Assembly: GCF_007995245.1 (NCBI RefSeq)
Contig: NZ_VCBA01000003.1
Location: 437,184 to 501,183 of the forward strand
Source of the DNA: Tateyamaria sp. syn59
GTDB taxonomy: Bacteria > Pseudomonadota > Alphaproteobacteria > Rhodobacterales > Rhodobacteraceae
Length of the DNA stretch: 64,000 nucleotides
Reading direction: 5' to 3'
Below, one piece after another: positions 45,630 to 53,180 of this stretch. Below the pieces are notes generated by a model. The model made no database searches, was not told the DNA's origin, and saw nothing but the letters and a program-made list of their open reading frames with translations. Within the stretch, counting starts at the first letter, position 1. The number at the start of each line of letters is the position of its first letter. The position numbers and the translations under genes are program-made.

Positions 45630-46081
45630 GTGATCGCTTCCAGCTTTTCCTTGCTCAGATCGCCCGGCACGATGGTTATGGGAATGGGCAGGGCGCCCGC
45701 GTTCCGGCTGAGCTGCGTGACCAGAGGGCCTGGGCCCTTTTTATCCGTGCCCGCGCCCAGCACCAGCACGCCGATCTCGGCGTCTTCATGGACCTGCGCC
45801 ATGATCTCGTCCACCGGTTGGCCCTCGCGAATGACCAGCTCGGGGTCGATCCCCTGCTTGTCGCGCATCCATTTTGCGAACACCTCGAAGTGGGCGTGGA
45901 TACGCTCGCGCGACTCCTCGCGCATGACGTTGCCCACACCGATCCAGTGATTGAACTCATCGGGCGGGATCACCGACAGGATGGCCACACCACCGCCCGT
46001 ATGGCTGGCGCGCATCGCGGCAAAGCGCATCGCGTTCAGGCACTCTCGGCTGTCATCCAGCACCACCAGGAATTTGCGCAT
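45626..46081 (-). CDS. Universal stress protein (UspA family)
   Basis: The 151-residue Usp-fold protein starts MRKFLVVLDDSREC and has VLVLGAGTDKKGPGPLV near the ATP-binding position; the usual G-x2-G-x9-G-S/T motif is only partly kept, so nucleotide binding is uncertain. It probably acts as a stress-linked regulator. Its stop is shared, as the palindrome CTAG, with the convergent RTX gene. Confidence 0.88.
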   Translation of the reverse strand: MRKFLVVLDDSRECLNAMRFAAMRASHTGGGVAILSVIPPDEFNHWIGVGNVMREESRERIHAHFEVFAKWMRDKQGIDPELVIREGQPVDEIMAQVHEDAEIGVLVLGAGTDKKGPGPLVTQLSRNAGALPIPITIVPGDLSKEKLEAIT

Positions 46082-46145
46082 CGGGTCCTCCGCCTAAGTT
46101 CGGGCACAATGGCCCAAGGACCTTGCCCGTGCAATCCCGACAATC

Positions 46146-46742
46146 TCAGGCAGCGCGCGCATGGGCCAGGGCCTGCTCCAACCGATCGTTGCCCCAAAAC
46201 AGCGCGCCATCGACCACAAAACTGGGCGCACCGAACAGGCCCCGCTCCAGCGCTTCGTCCGTGGACCGGCGCAGCAGCGCCTTGCCCTCCGGCGTGGTTG
46301 CAGCGGCGATGACAGCCGCACTGTCCTGCCCGATCTCATCGACAATCGAGGCAATAACCTTTTCATCCGCAATGTCCCGATCTTCCGCGAAGTTCGCCCG
46401 ATATACCGCGCGCACAAAGGCGCCCACCCAAGCGGCGTCTGCATGCGTCGCCGCAATACGCGCCGCCAGAAGACTGCCGCGGGGAAAGGACGACGGTTTG
46501 ACAAATGGCAGGCCCAAATCGGCGCAACACCGTTCCATATCCGTCCACATGTAGGCGCCCTTCACCGGGTACAGGTTAAACGGCGAGTCCGTCAGGCCCT
46601 GCGCGCCAAAGACCGGGCCCAAAAGGAACTGACGCCACAGCAGCGGCACACCTGCGTCGGCACAGGCCTCTTCAATCCGGGCTGCAGCCAAATAGCTGTA
46701 AGTGCTGGCAAACTCGAACCAGAACTCGACCGGCTTAACCAT
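46146..46742 (-). CDS. 2-hydroxychromene-2-carboxylate isomerase-like (DsbA-fold, kappa GST)
   Basis: The 198-residue thioredoxin-fold protein has the N-terminal FWFEFASTYSYLAA with the glutathione-activating serine of the HCCA isomerase / kappa-GST family, PVFGAQGLTDSPFNLYP, and the C-terminal FGAPSFVVDGALFWGNDRL. In naphthalene degraders the family isomerises 2-hydroxychromene-2-carboxylate, but no such pathway is nearby. It overlaps the aminotransferase gene by 8 bp and is translated from the same message. Confidence 0.86.
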   Translation of the reverse strand: MVKPVEFWFEFASTYSYLAAARIEEACADAGVPLLWRQFLLGPVFGAQGLTDSPFNLYPVKGAYMWTDMERCCADLGLPFVKPSSFPRGSLLAARIAATHADAAWVGAFVRAVYRANFAEDRDIADEKVIASIVDEIGQDSAAVIAAATTPEGKALLRRSTDEALERGLFGAPSFVVDGALFWGNDRLEQALAHARAA

Positions 46743-47598
46743 TGCTGGCGGCCCAATCCCAATACATCTGACGCACCCGGCGCGTCACAGGGCCAACCTG
46801 GTACGAGGTATCCTCAAAGGCCGACACAGGCGTGACCTTCATCATATTGCCGGACATGAATACCTCGTCCGCATCTTCGAAATCGGCGAATGACAGCACC
46901 TTTTCTACCACCTCGATCCCGTCCGCGCGCATATTCTCTATATGTCGGGCACGGGTGATGCCGGCCAGGAACGTGCCATTCGGAATGGGGGTAAAGGCGA
47001 CACCATCCTTGACCATGAACACGTTGGCCGTGGCACTTTCCGCGACATTGCCCATTGCATCCGCCACCAGCGCATTGCCAAAGCCGCGGGCACGGACCTC
47101 GGCCAGCATCCGTGCGTTGTTGGGGTAGAGGCACCCCGCCTTGGCGTTCACCACATTGTCCTCCAGCACCGGACGGCGGAACCGCGTGCGCGCCAGTGTG
47201 GTCGATGCGCTCTCCGGGGCCATGGGGATCTCTTCCAGGCTGATGGCAAAGCCAGTGGAGCCTTCCTTGGGCACAATTCCCAACTCGCCGCCCTCAAGCG
47301 CCCAATACATCGGGCGGATATACACCGCCTGATTGGGGCTATACGCCTCCAGCCCTTCGCGGACCATGGCGACCATGTCTTCGGTGCTGACAGTGGGCGT
47401 GATCATCAGCGCCTTGGCCGACCGGTTCACGCGCGCGCAGTGCGCCTCCAGATCCGGTGCCAAACCGTTAACGTATCGTGCACCGTCAAAAACTGTCGTG
47501 CCCAGCCAACTGCCATGATCTGCGGCGCGCATGACCGCCACATCGGCGTCATGCCACGCACCTTCATAGTAGGTGCGCACATTCGTTCCCGTCGCCAT
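46735..47598 (-). CDS. Branched-chain amino acid aminotransferase family (PLP class IV)
   Basis: This 287-residue fold-type IV PLP enzyme has the cofactor lysine expected at Lys153 (VVNAKAGCLYPN) and the C-terminal phosphate-binding GTFLAGITRARHI and SGNMMKVTPV segments. It is close to branched-chain aminotransferases (leucine, isoleucine, valine with 2-oxoglutarate). A D-amino-acid or aminodeoxychorismate relative is possible, so I leave the symbol blank. It leads the two-gene operon with the isomerase-like gene. Confidence 0.87.
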   Translation of the reverse strand: MATGTNVRTYYEGAWHDADVAVMRAADHGSWLGTTVFDGARYVNGLAPDLEAHCARVNRSAKALMITPTVSTEDMVAMVREGLEAYSPNQAVYIRPMYWALEGGELGIVPKEGSTGFAISLEEIPMAPESASTTLARTRFRRPVLEDNVVNAKAGCLYPNNARMLAEVRARGFGNALVADAMGNVAESATANVFMVKDGVAFTPIPNGTFLAGITRARHIENMRADGIEVVEKVLSFADFEDADEVFMSGNMMKVTPVSAFEDTSYQVGPVTRRVRQMYWDWAASNG

Positions 47599-47658
47599 CC
47601 CGGTTCTCCCTCGTTTGGCCGACAGGCTAGCAGAGACAGGTCAGGCGTCCAGACCCTT

Positions 47659-47898
47659 TCACTTGGGCTCTTTGCGCAGCTGATAGACGCCTTCGGGCAG
47701 GTCAAGTGCCGCCGCCAGATCGCGGGCCTGTTCCGGGGACAATGTGATCTTGACCATACTGTCGCTGCGCGGGTCGTATTGCTCGACCGTGATCACCTCG
47801 GCAAAGGCGTTGATGACCACATCTTCCTGCAGAGGGGCCGCCCCATCGTCGACCAGCGTGATCACCGATGCGTCAAATTCGTGCTCAATCGTAAACAT
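47659..47898 (-). CDS. Small conserved acidic protein, function unknown
   Basis: The 79-residue protein MFTIEHEFDASVITLVDDG... has a predicted beta-alpha layout, a helix with LSPEQARDLAAAL and no cysteines or membrane segments. I do not recognise a family with a known role. It lies 60 bp upstream of the aminotransferase gene on the same strand and might lead that operon. Confidence 0.7.
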   Translation of the reverse strand: MFTIEHEFDASVITLVDDGAAPLQEDVVINAFAEVITVEQYDPRSDSMVKITLSPEQARDLAAALDLPEGVYQLRKEPK

Positions 47899-48017
47899 GT
47901 CGGAAACCTATTCCATGGGCAAACCATTGCATAGAGCACACGGCTGCGTGATGAGGGCTGGAAGCCACCCCCTTGCATGATACAGTCTGATGCGTCTTGG
48001 AACGAAAGGACATCGGT

Positions 48018-48743
48018 TTGATCTCTCGCATAATGGCCGCGCTGACGGCCCTGGCCTTCGTGGCCGCATGTGACGACGCGGTTGTAACCACGGCCCCGAC
48101 AAACACCTCTGCGCCCACTGCGACGGTCGCACCGGCCGAGGTGCCCGATGAGTTGCGGACGCGCCAGCAATCCGCGCGCGCCTTTGCTCAGGTCGTTCAG
48201 CGGGTGGAGCCTGTGGCCGAGCGTGAATGTCGCGCCCGGACCCGCAACGTGAACTGCGATTTCAAGATCCTTGTCGACGATCGCGCAGGCGTGCCGTCGA
48301 ATGCGTTTCAGACACTGGATGACAATGGTCGTCCGATCATCGTGTTCACGCAGTCCCTGATCGACGATGCCCGCAACGTGGATGAATTGGCCTTTGTGAT
48401 GGGCCACGAGGCGGCTCACCACGTGCGCGGCCACATTGCCCGTCAGCGCGAGAACGCGGCTGCCGGTGCGGTCATCTTTGGCGGGCTGGCGACGCTGACG
48501 GGCGGCGATGCGGCTGCAGCCCAGCGGATCGGTGCGCAGGTCGGCGCGCGGACCTATTCGAAGGACTTCGAACTGGAGGCTGACGCGCTGGGCACCATCC
48601 TGACCGCACGCGCCGGCTATGATCCTGTGCGCGGTTCTCAATTCTTCAATCGCATTCCGGATCCGGGCGACCGTTTCCTTGGCACCCACCCGCCCAATGC
48701 GCAACGGCTCGAGATCGTGCGCAGAACGGCAGCCGGGCTTTAA
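48018..48743 (+). CDS. M48 family metallopeptidase lipoprotein
   Basis: The 241-residue protein has a lipoprotein signal (ISRIMAALTALAFVAAC, lipidated Cys18) and a zinc-protease domain of M48 type: GHEAAHHVRGH with His130, Glu131 and His134, and FELEADALG supplying the third ligand. It probably processes or degrades outer-membrane or periplasmic proteins, like BepA/LoiP relatives. I chose a TTG start at 48018: AAAGGA lies 7 bp upstream and it gives the signal peptide its arginine. The next ATG (48033) gives an N terminus with no positive charge. Confidence 0.86.
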   Translation: MISRIMAALTALAFVAACDDAVVTTAPTNTSAPTATVAPAEVPDELRTRQQSARAFAQVVQRVEPVAERECRARTRNVNCDFKILVDDRAGVPSNAFQTLDDNGRPIIVFTQSLIDDARNVDELAFVMGHEAAHHVRGHIARQRENAAAGAVIFGGLATLTGGDAAAAQRIGAQVGARTYSKDFELEADALGTILTARAGYDPVRGSQFFNRIPDPGDRFLGTHPPNAQRLEIVRRTAAGL

Positions 48744-49018
48744 ACCGGTGTCTGGTGCCGCGCGCGCAGCCGCACCAGAATGCCGATCAACGACATGGCG
48801 ACCCAAAAGATCTGCAGCATCGCCGACGCCAGGTTAAAGCTGGCCATCAGCCCCATCAGCACGCAACTCGCCGCCACCAGGTTGATCGTGAAATAGGCCA
48901 GGCAATCGCTGCTCAGGCAGCGGGTGGTCAACAGGCTGTAATTCGTCACATAAAGCGCAAAGCCCAATATGCCGATCAGCTCATAGACCGCGAGAGGCGG
49001 CAACAGTGAAATCATCAT
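48740..49018 (-). CDS. CBU_0592-like small membrane protein
   Basis: The 92-residue protein has three hydrophobic segments with the pattern ELIGILGFALYVTNYSLL and INLVAASCVLMGLMASFNLASAMLQ, as in the CBU_0592 family of proteins of unknown role. The start is one of two adjacent ATGs at 49018/49015. Its TAA stop overlaps the M48 gene's stop in the palindrome TTAA. Confidence 0.78.
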   Translation of the reverse strand: MMISLLPPLAVYELIGILGFALYVTNYSLLTTRCLSSDCLAYFTINLVAASCVLMGLMASFNLASAMLQIFWVAMSLIGILVRLRARHQTPV

Positions 49019-49075
49019 GGAAAAATACCCCGGTGTGAAATGGTTTTTCGTTTATCAATGCACCGGAAGTAGCAC

Positions 49076-49462
49076 ATGCGGACCCGTCTGTCGGGTCCGG
49101 GAATCCCGACCTTGAGGCAACTTGGCCATATCCTGACCGACCGTGGGTCCAAATATGCTGTATCGGGCAGCGCGGTGACCTCGCGTGCGGACATTGATGC
49201 AGCCCTCAAGCACCTCAAGCGCGACCGGACCTACGCCAGGGCCACCCACAACAGCTGGGGCGCGATGCTGCAAGACGGCGGCGCCATCAAGGGCGACGAT
49301 GGAGAGGCGGGTGCTGGCATGGTCATCCTGCGTATGCTCGAACGCGAGGGCCTGACCGACCACCTTGTCGTCGTGACCCGCTGGTACGGCGGCAAACACC
49401 TGGGCGGCGATCGGTTCCGCCATGTGCAAACCTGTGTGCGTACCTATCTCGACCAGATTTGA
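49076..49462 (+). CDS. YigZ/IMPACT family protein
   Basis: The 128-residue protein carries the UPF0029/IMPACT N-terminal domain: ILTDRGSKYAVSG at the start, THNSWGAML, GDDGEAGAGM and the characteristic VVVTRWYGGKHLGGDRFRHV. It lacks the C-terminal domain of full-length YigZ (about 200 residues). The family is linked to translation control in eukaryotes; the bacterial role is unclear. Confidence 0.88.
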   Translation: MRTRLSGPGIPTLRQLGHILTDRGSKYAVSGSAVTSRADIDAALKHLKRDRTYARATHNSWGAMLQDGGAIKGDDGEAGAGMVILRMLEREGLTDHLVVVTRWYGGKHLGGDRFRHVQTCVRTYLDQI

Positions 49463-49536
49463 CCTGGATCAATGTTGGGCAGCGGTCCAGTCCGGCACAG
49501 TCGGGCCATCCTATTCACTCGAAAGGACGACCCAGA

Positions 49537-49797
49537 ATGACCGATGCCCGCCTCAAGACCCACGCCGATCTTGTCGACCGCATGGCCTCCGCCCGCGGGG
49601 TCGACCTCGAAGAAGCCGCGCTGCGTGCCCATCTCACCCCTGGCGACATTTCGGACCTGGTCCTGAACTGCGTCGGCTGCACCAAGCCTGACACCTGTGC
49701 CCAGTGGTTGACCGCCCAACAGGGCACCGTTTCGGAAACTCCCGGCTATTGCCGAAACGCCGATGCGTTTGCAGAGCTGGCCAAGGCCTCAGACTGA
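49537..49797 (+). CDS. DUF6455 small protein
   Basis: This 86-residue soluble protein has the cysteine set of DUF6455: CVGCTKPDTC in the middle and GYCRNA near the end, a possible metal or redox site. GAAAGGA lies upstream of the ATG at 49537; 26 further codons are open but unlikely. Its last 9 bp overlap the convergent hemolysin III gene. The function is unknown. Confidence 0.78.
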   Translation: MTDARLKTHADLVDRMASARGVDLEEAALRAHLTPGDISDLVLNCVGCTKPDTCAQWLTAQQGTVSETPGYCRNADAFAELAKASD

Positions 49798-50421
49798 CAC
49801 ACCCAACGCCACAGCGCCAAAGAAACAGGCCGACGCGGCCAGTACGAAGCTGTGCCAGATCGCGTTTTGAAACCTCAGCGCCTTAGCCGCGTAGAATACC
49901 GTGCCCAGCGAATAAAGCCCCCCGCCCGCCGCGATCAGCGCGGTGGACGCGCCCGGCAATGCTTGCCACATCGGCCAGATCAACAGCACGCTCGCCCAGC
50001 CCATCGCCAGGTAAAGCGCCAGTGACCCCCGCGCATCCGTGGCCCAAAAGCTCAGCTTCGCCACGGCACCCACCAGCGCCACCAGCCAAACCGCCGCCAG
50101 CACCACATAGGCGAACGCTGACCCGATCAGCACGACGAGCGGCGTGTAAGTCCCTGCAATCTTGAGGTAAATGGCCGCGTGATCAATCCGGTGAAACACC
50201 GGACGCGACGCCTCCCACGGCAGCAAGTGGTACAAGGCCGAGGCAAGCAGCGCAAAAACCGCAAGCCCTGCATAAACGCTCGTAGCCGCGATCTGTGCGA
50301 TGCCTTGCGTCTGCGCCACATGCACGACCAACATCGCAGCGCCAGTCATACCCGCCCCCAGACCAAGGACATGGACCGACGCATCGGCAATCGTTTCGCG
50401 GGCGGAATGTGGGTAAGGCAT
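49789..50421 (-). CDS. Hemolysin III (PAQR) family membrane protein
   Basis: The 210-residue protein has seven hydrophobic segments and the HlyIII/PAQR pattern: ASALYHLLPW, FHRIDHAAIYLKIAGTYTP (metal-binding histidine region) and a C-terminal FQNAIWHSFVLAASACFF. The histidines of the first and last blocks should form the zinc site. Despite the name, few members are hemolysins; many act in lipid or membrane homeostasis. The start at 50421 (MPYPHSARET) is chosen at the conserved N terminus. Confidence 0.88.
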   Translation of the reverse strand: MPYPHSARETIADASVHVLGLGAGMTGAAMLVVHVAQTQGIAQIAATSVYAGLAVFALLASALYHLLPWEASRPVFHRIDHAAIYLKIAGTYTPLVVLIGSAFAYVVLAAVWLVALVGAVAKLSFWATDARGSLALYLAMGWASVLLIWPMWQALPGASTALIAAGGGLYSLGTVFYAAKALRFQNAIWHSFVLAASACFFGAVALGVSV

Positions 50422-50467
50422 GCGCGCACCGTGACGACAGTAACGCGTCCAGTCTATGCACAAATCC

Positions 50468-50851
50468 TCACGAAGTGGTTGACGTCGCTGCCCTTTGCCG
50501 ACGCAGATGCCAGCGGTAGATCAGTGGGGCCAGCACATGATCGTAGGTCTTGGAGGCCAGCCAATGCACGCCTGGCAGGGACACCAAGCGCGCCAACCAG
50601 CGATACCGCGGCATGTCCTGCCACAGCACGATAAACGCGGGGATGCCGGAATACATCCGGCCGTCCTTCAACACATACAACCGCTGTGCCGCTGCATCCC
50701 GATCCATCCTCCAATCGGCCATCTCGGCCTGGTTCAGATCCTCAAACCGAATGGGCAGGGAACGATCGCCACTATACTTTGCATAGTGGCTGATCTCGAA
50801 ATTGCAGACCGGGCAGTCGGCATTGTACAGAACGCGGGTGTCATCACTCAT
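50468..50851 (-). CDS. DCC family thiol-disulfide oxidoreductase (DUF393)
   Basis: The 127-residue protein begins MSDDTRVLYNADCPVCNFE, with the redox motif Cys13-x2-Cys16 of the DUF393/DCC family, followed by DLNQAEMADWRMD and IPAFIVLWQDMP. It is likely a small thiol-disulfide oxidoreductase; the partner is unknown. Starting at 50851 puts the motif in the normal place; 25 upstream codons are open but overlap the next gene. Confidence 0.87.
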   Translation of the reverse strand: MSDDTRVLYNADCPVCNFEISHYAKYSGDRSLPIRFEDLNQAEMADWRMDRDAAAQRLYVLKDGRMYSGIPAFIVLWQDMPRYRWLARLVSLPGVHWLASKTYDHVLAPLIYRWHLRRQRAATSTTS

Positions 50852-50903
50852 GCTAAAAAAATAGGCGCGCGCACAGCCCCGCCAACAGACAAACGGTCGC
50901 AAC

Positions 50904-51251
50904 CTACCGCGGCTTGTTCCCGTCAATCCAGCGCGACATCATCACCTTGTCCTTGAAGCACTCCGCCGGGATCTGACGCCGCTTCAGCCGCGCAATCCGT
51001 TCGGCAAACTGTACCTGCTTGGCACTTGGATAGGCGGCAAAGCGGCCCTCGGGCGCCTTCGGTTTGGCTTGGTCAATCCACGCCGACAGGCCCGCTTTGT
51101 CGCGAAACAGAGATGTCGGCAGCACACGCCCCGTCTTGGCAGCCAGCGTCCGCGCATAGGCGATCTGCTTTTCGGTGGCGGGCTGCGCATCAAGCGGCAA
51201 AGCGGTCTGCACCGGTTCAAACAGACCGGGAAGGGTGGGATGAATGGACAT
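50904..51251 (-). CDS. Two-repeat small protein under a LexA box
   Basis: The 115-residue basic protein consists of two related blocks of about 40 residues. One reads ATEKQIAYARTLAAKTG with DKAGLSAWIDQAKP, the other PSAKQVQFAERIARLKR with DKVMMSRWIDGNKP. Each resembles the short DUF3072-like pattern (KQ-x-n-Y/F...LT/DK-A...WID). No enzyme motif is present. A GGAG ribosome site precedes the ATG, and a perfect GAAC-N7-GAAC site lies 20 bp upstream, so the gene should be induced by DNA damage. Its role in the SOS response is unknown. Confidence 0.75.
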   Translation of the reverse strand: MSIHPTLPGLFEPVQTALPLDAQPATEKQIAYARTLAAKTGRVLPTSLFRDKAGLSAWIDQAKPKAPEGRFAAYPSAKQVQFAERIARLKRRQIPAECFKDKVMMSRWIDGNKPR

Positions 51252-51271
51252 ATCTGTTCTCCTACCGTGAG

Positions 51272-51286
51272 GAACAAATATAGAAC
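51272..51286. promoter_or_regulatory. LexA (SOS) box
   Basis: GAAC-AAATATA-GAAC matches exactly the alphaproteobacterial LexA operator GAACN7GAAC (GTTCN7GTTC on the gene's strand) described in Rhodobacter and relatives. It lies 20 bp upstream of the start codon at 51251, within the expected promoter. Confidence 0.8.
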
Positions 51287-51324
51287 ATAGTTAACGTGTT
51301 TTCAAGCAATGCAGTGCAAACACC

Positions 51325-51516
51325 TCAGCCCAGCCAGGATTTCATTAAACCAATCAAAGGCTTGAGAGGCTCGTCTGACCCGTGCAGCAGTCCGAGTGCG
51401 ACCACGCTCAACAAACCTGCCCCGAGCAAAAACAACATCACGGCCCCCAGGCCAGTGCCTTTGGCTTTGCCCACCTCCAGATGGGCGGCTCCGATCAGTT
51501 TCAGCAATGCGGTCAT
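51325..51516 (-). CDS. Small single-span membrane protein
   Basis: The 63-residue protein has one hydrophobic helix (about residues 23-44: LGAVMLFLLGAGLLSVVALGLL) and a short C-terminal tail. GGAGGA sits 8 bp before the ATG, which supports translation. I do not recognise a family. It lies between the LexA-box gene and rimO on the same strand as both. Confidence 0.55.
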   Translation of the reverse strand: MTALLKLIGAAHLEVGKAKGTGLGAVMLFLLGAGLLSVVALGLLHGSDEPLKPLIGLMKSWLG

Positions 51517-51692
51517 CGTCCGGTCCTCCGTCCTTTGGCGCCGTGGCGCATCCGTCGGAACCAGACTTGACGGGTTTGCAGGAAATTTTGGTTAATGCGT
51601 CGTCACGCCGAGAGACTTTTTCAGCAACGCGCGCCGCACGTGCGCAGTAAGGCGACCATATCGCCAAGTCAGCATGCGCATAAGGCTATGAT

Positions 51693-53066
51693 TTATTTGA
51701 TCAAACGGCCCCAAAGATCATATTCGCCAGCCTCGTCCACCTCGACGGTGACGATATCGCCGGGGCGCAAATCTTCGAATCCGTCGTCAACGAAGAGATT
51801 GCCATCGATCTCAGGGGCGTCGGCTTTGGTTCGGCACGTGGCCGCCTCGTCATCGACCTCGTCTACAATAACTTCCATCCTTGTGCCCACTTTGGCCGCC
51901 AGCTTCGCCTCGGAAATGGCCTGCGCCTTTTCCATGAACCGCTCCCAACGCTCCTGCTTGATCTCTGGGGCCACATGATCCGGCAATGCGTTTGACCGCG
52001 CCCCATCTACATTTTCGTACTGAAAGCAGCCCACCCGATCCAGCTGCGCCTCGTCCATCCAGTCCAGTAAGGTCTGAAACTCGTCCTCAGTTTCTCCCGG
52101 GTAGCCAACGATAAACGTGGATCGCAGCGTGATCTCGGGACAAATCGACCGCCATTCCGCGATCCGGTCGAGCGTCCGTTCTGCCGCGGCAGGCCGCGCC
52201 ATGCGCCGCAGCGTATCGGTGTGGGCATGTTGGAAAGGAATGTCGAGATATGGCAAGACCAATCCCTCGGCCATCAACGGAATAAGCTCACGCACATGTG
52301 GATAAGGATAGACGTAGTGCAAGCGAAGCCAAGCGCCGAGCGACCCGAGATCGCGCGCCAGATCGGTGATATGCGCCCGATGTCCTTTGTCTTCCGCGTG
52401 TTTGATGTCCACGCCATAGGCCGAGGTGTCCTGCGAAATCACCAGCAGTTCCTTAACCCCAACCTCGACCAGCTTCTCCGCCTCGCGCACCACCGCATGG
52501 GCCGGGCGGGACGCAAGCCGGCCACGCATGTCGGGGATGATGCAGAACTTGCACTTGTGGTTACAGCCCTCTGAAATCTTGAGGTAACTGAAATGCCTGG
52601 GCGTGAGGCTGACGCCAGAGGCTGGCAGCAGATCGATGAACGGGTCCGGGTCCGGTGGCACGGCGGCATGTACCGCATCCAGCACCTGTTCATATTGATG
52701 CGGTCCGGTGACGGCCAACACCTTCGGGTGTGCACCGGTAATATACTCCGGCTCCGCCCCCAGACAGCCCGTCACGATCACGCGGCCGTTCTCGTCCAGC
52801 GCCTCGCCAATGGCTTCCAGGCTTTCTGCCTTGGCACTGTCCAGAAAACCGCATGTGTTCACGATCACCGCATCCGCCCCACTGTAGTCGGGCGAGATGC
52901 CGTAGCCTTCGGCCCGCAACCGGGTCAGGATGCGCTCGCTGTCCACCAGCGCCTTGGGGCAGCCAAGCGATACCATCCCGATGGTCGGCTGGCCGGAACG
53001 GCGGGTGCCGTCCAGCTTGGCGCGGGGTGCAAGATCTGGGCGAAGGTCAGGCGGGTTCTGGCTCAT
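51693..53066 (-). CDS. rimO: Ribosomal protein S12 methylthiotransferase RimO
   Basis: RimO adds a methylthio group to an aspartate of ribosomal protein S12. The 457-residue protein has the N-terminal UPF0004 cluster cysteines (Cys36 in [13 protein letters not shown], Cys72 in NTCGF, Cys101 in GCLGAEP), the radical-SAM triad Cys168-x3-Cys172-x2-Cys175 ([10 protein letters not shown]) and a C-terminal TRAM domain. The start at 53066 follows GAGG; an ATG four codons upstream is the alternative. Confidence 0.96.
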   Translation of the reverse strand: MSQNPPDLRPDLAPRAKLDGTRRSGQPTIGMVSLGCPKALVDSERILTRLRAEGYGISPDYSGADAVIVNTCGFLDSAKAESLEAIGEALDENGRVIVTGCLGAEPEYITGAHPKVLAVTGPHQYEQVLDAVHAAVPPDPDPFIDLLPASGVSLTPRHFSYLKISEGCNHKCKFCIIPDMRGRLASRPAHAVVREAEKLVEVGVKELLVISQDTSAYGVDIKHAEDKGHRAHITDLARDLGSLGAWLRLHYVYPYPHVRELIPLMAEGLVLPYLDIPFQHAHTDTLRRMARPAAAERTLDRIAEWRSICPEITLRSTFIVGYPGETEDEFQTLLDWMDEAQLDRVGCFQYENVDGARSNALPDHVAPEIKQERWERFMEKAQAISEAKLAAKVGTRMEVIVDEVDDEAATCRTKADAPEIDGNLFVDDGFEDLRPGDIVTVEVDEAGEYDLWGRLIK

Positions 53067-53180
53067 GCTCTGCCTCATATGTGAACTCCGCCCCCGCGAA
53101 AAGGCGGGAAAAGGGTTGGGGTGCGACCGCACGCTGCGTTAGGCTGATGTCAACACGTCATCAGAACGGGAGCAGTCGCA

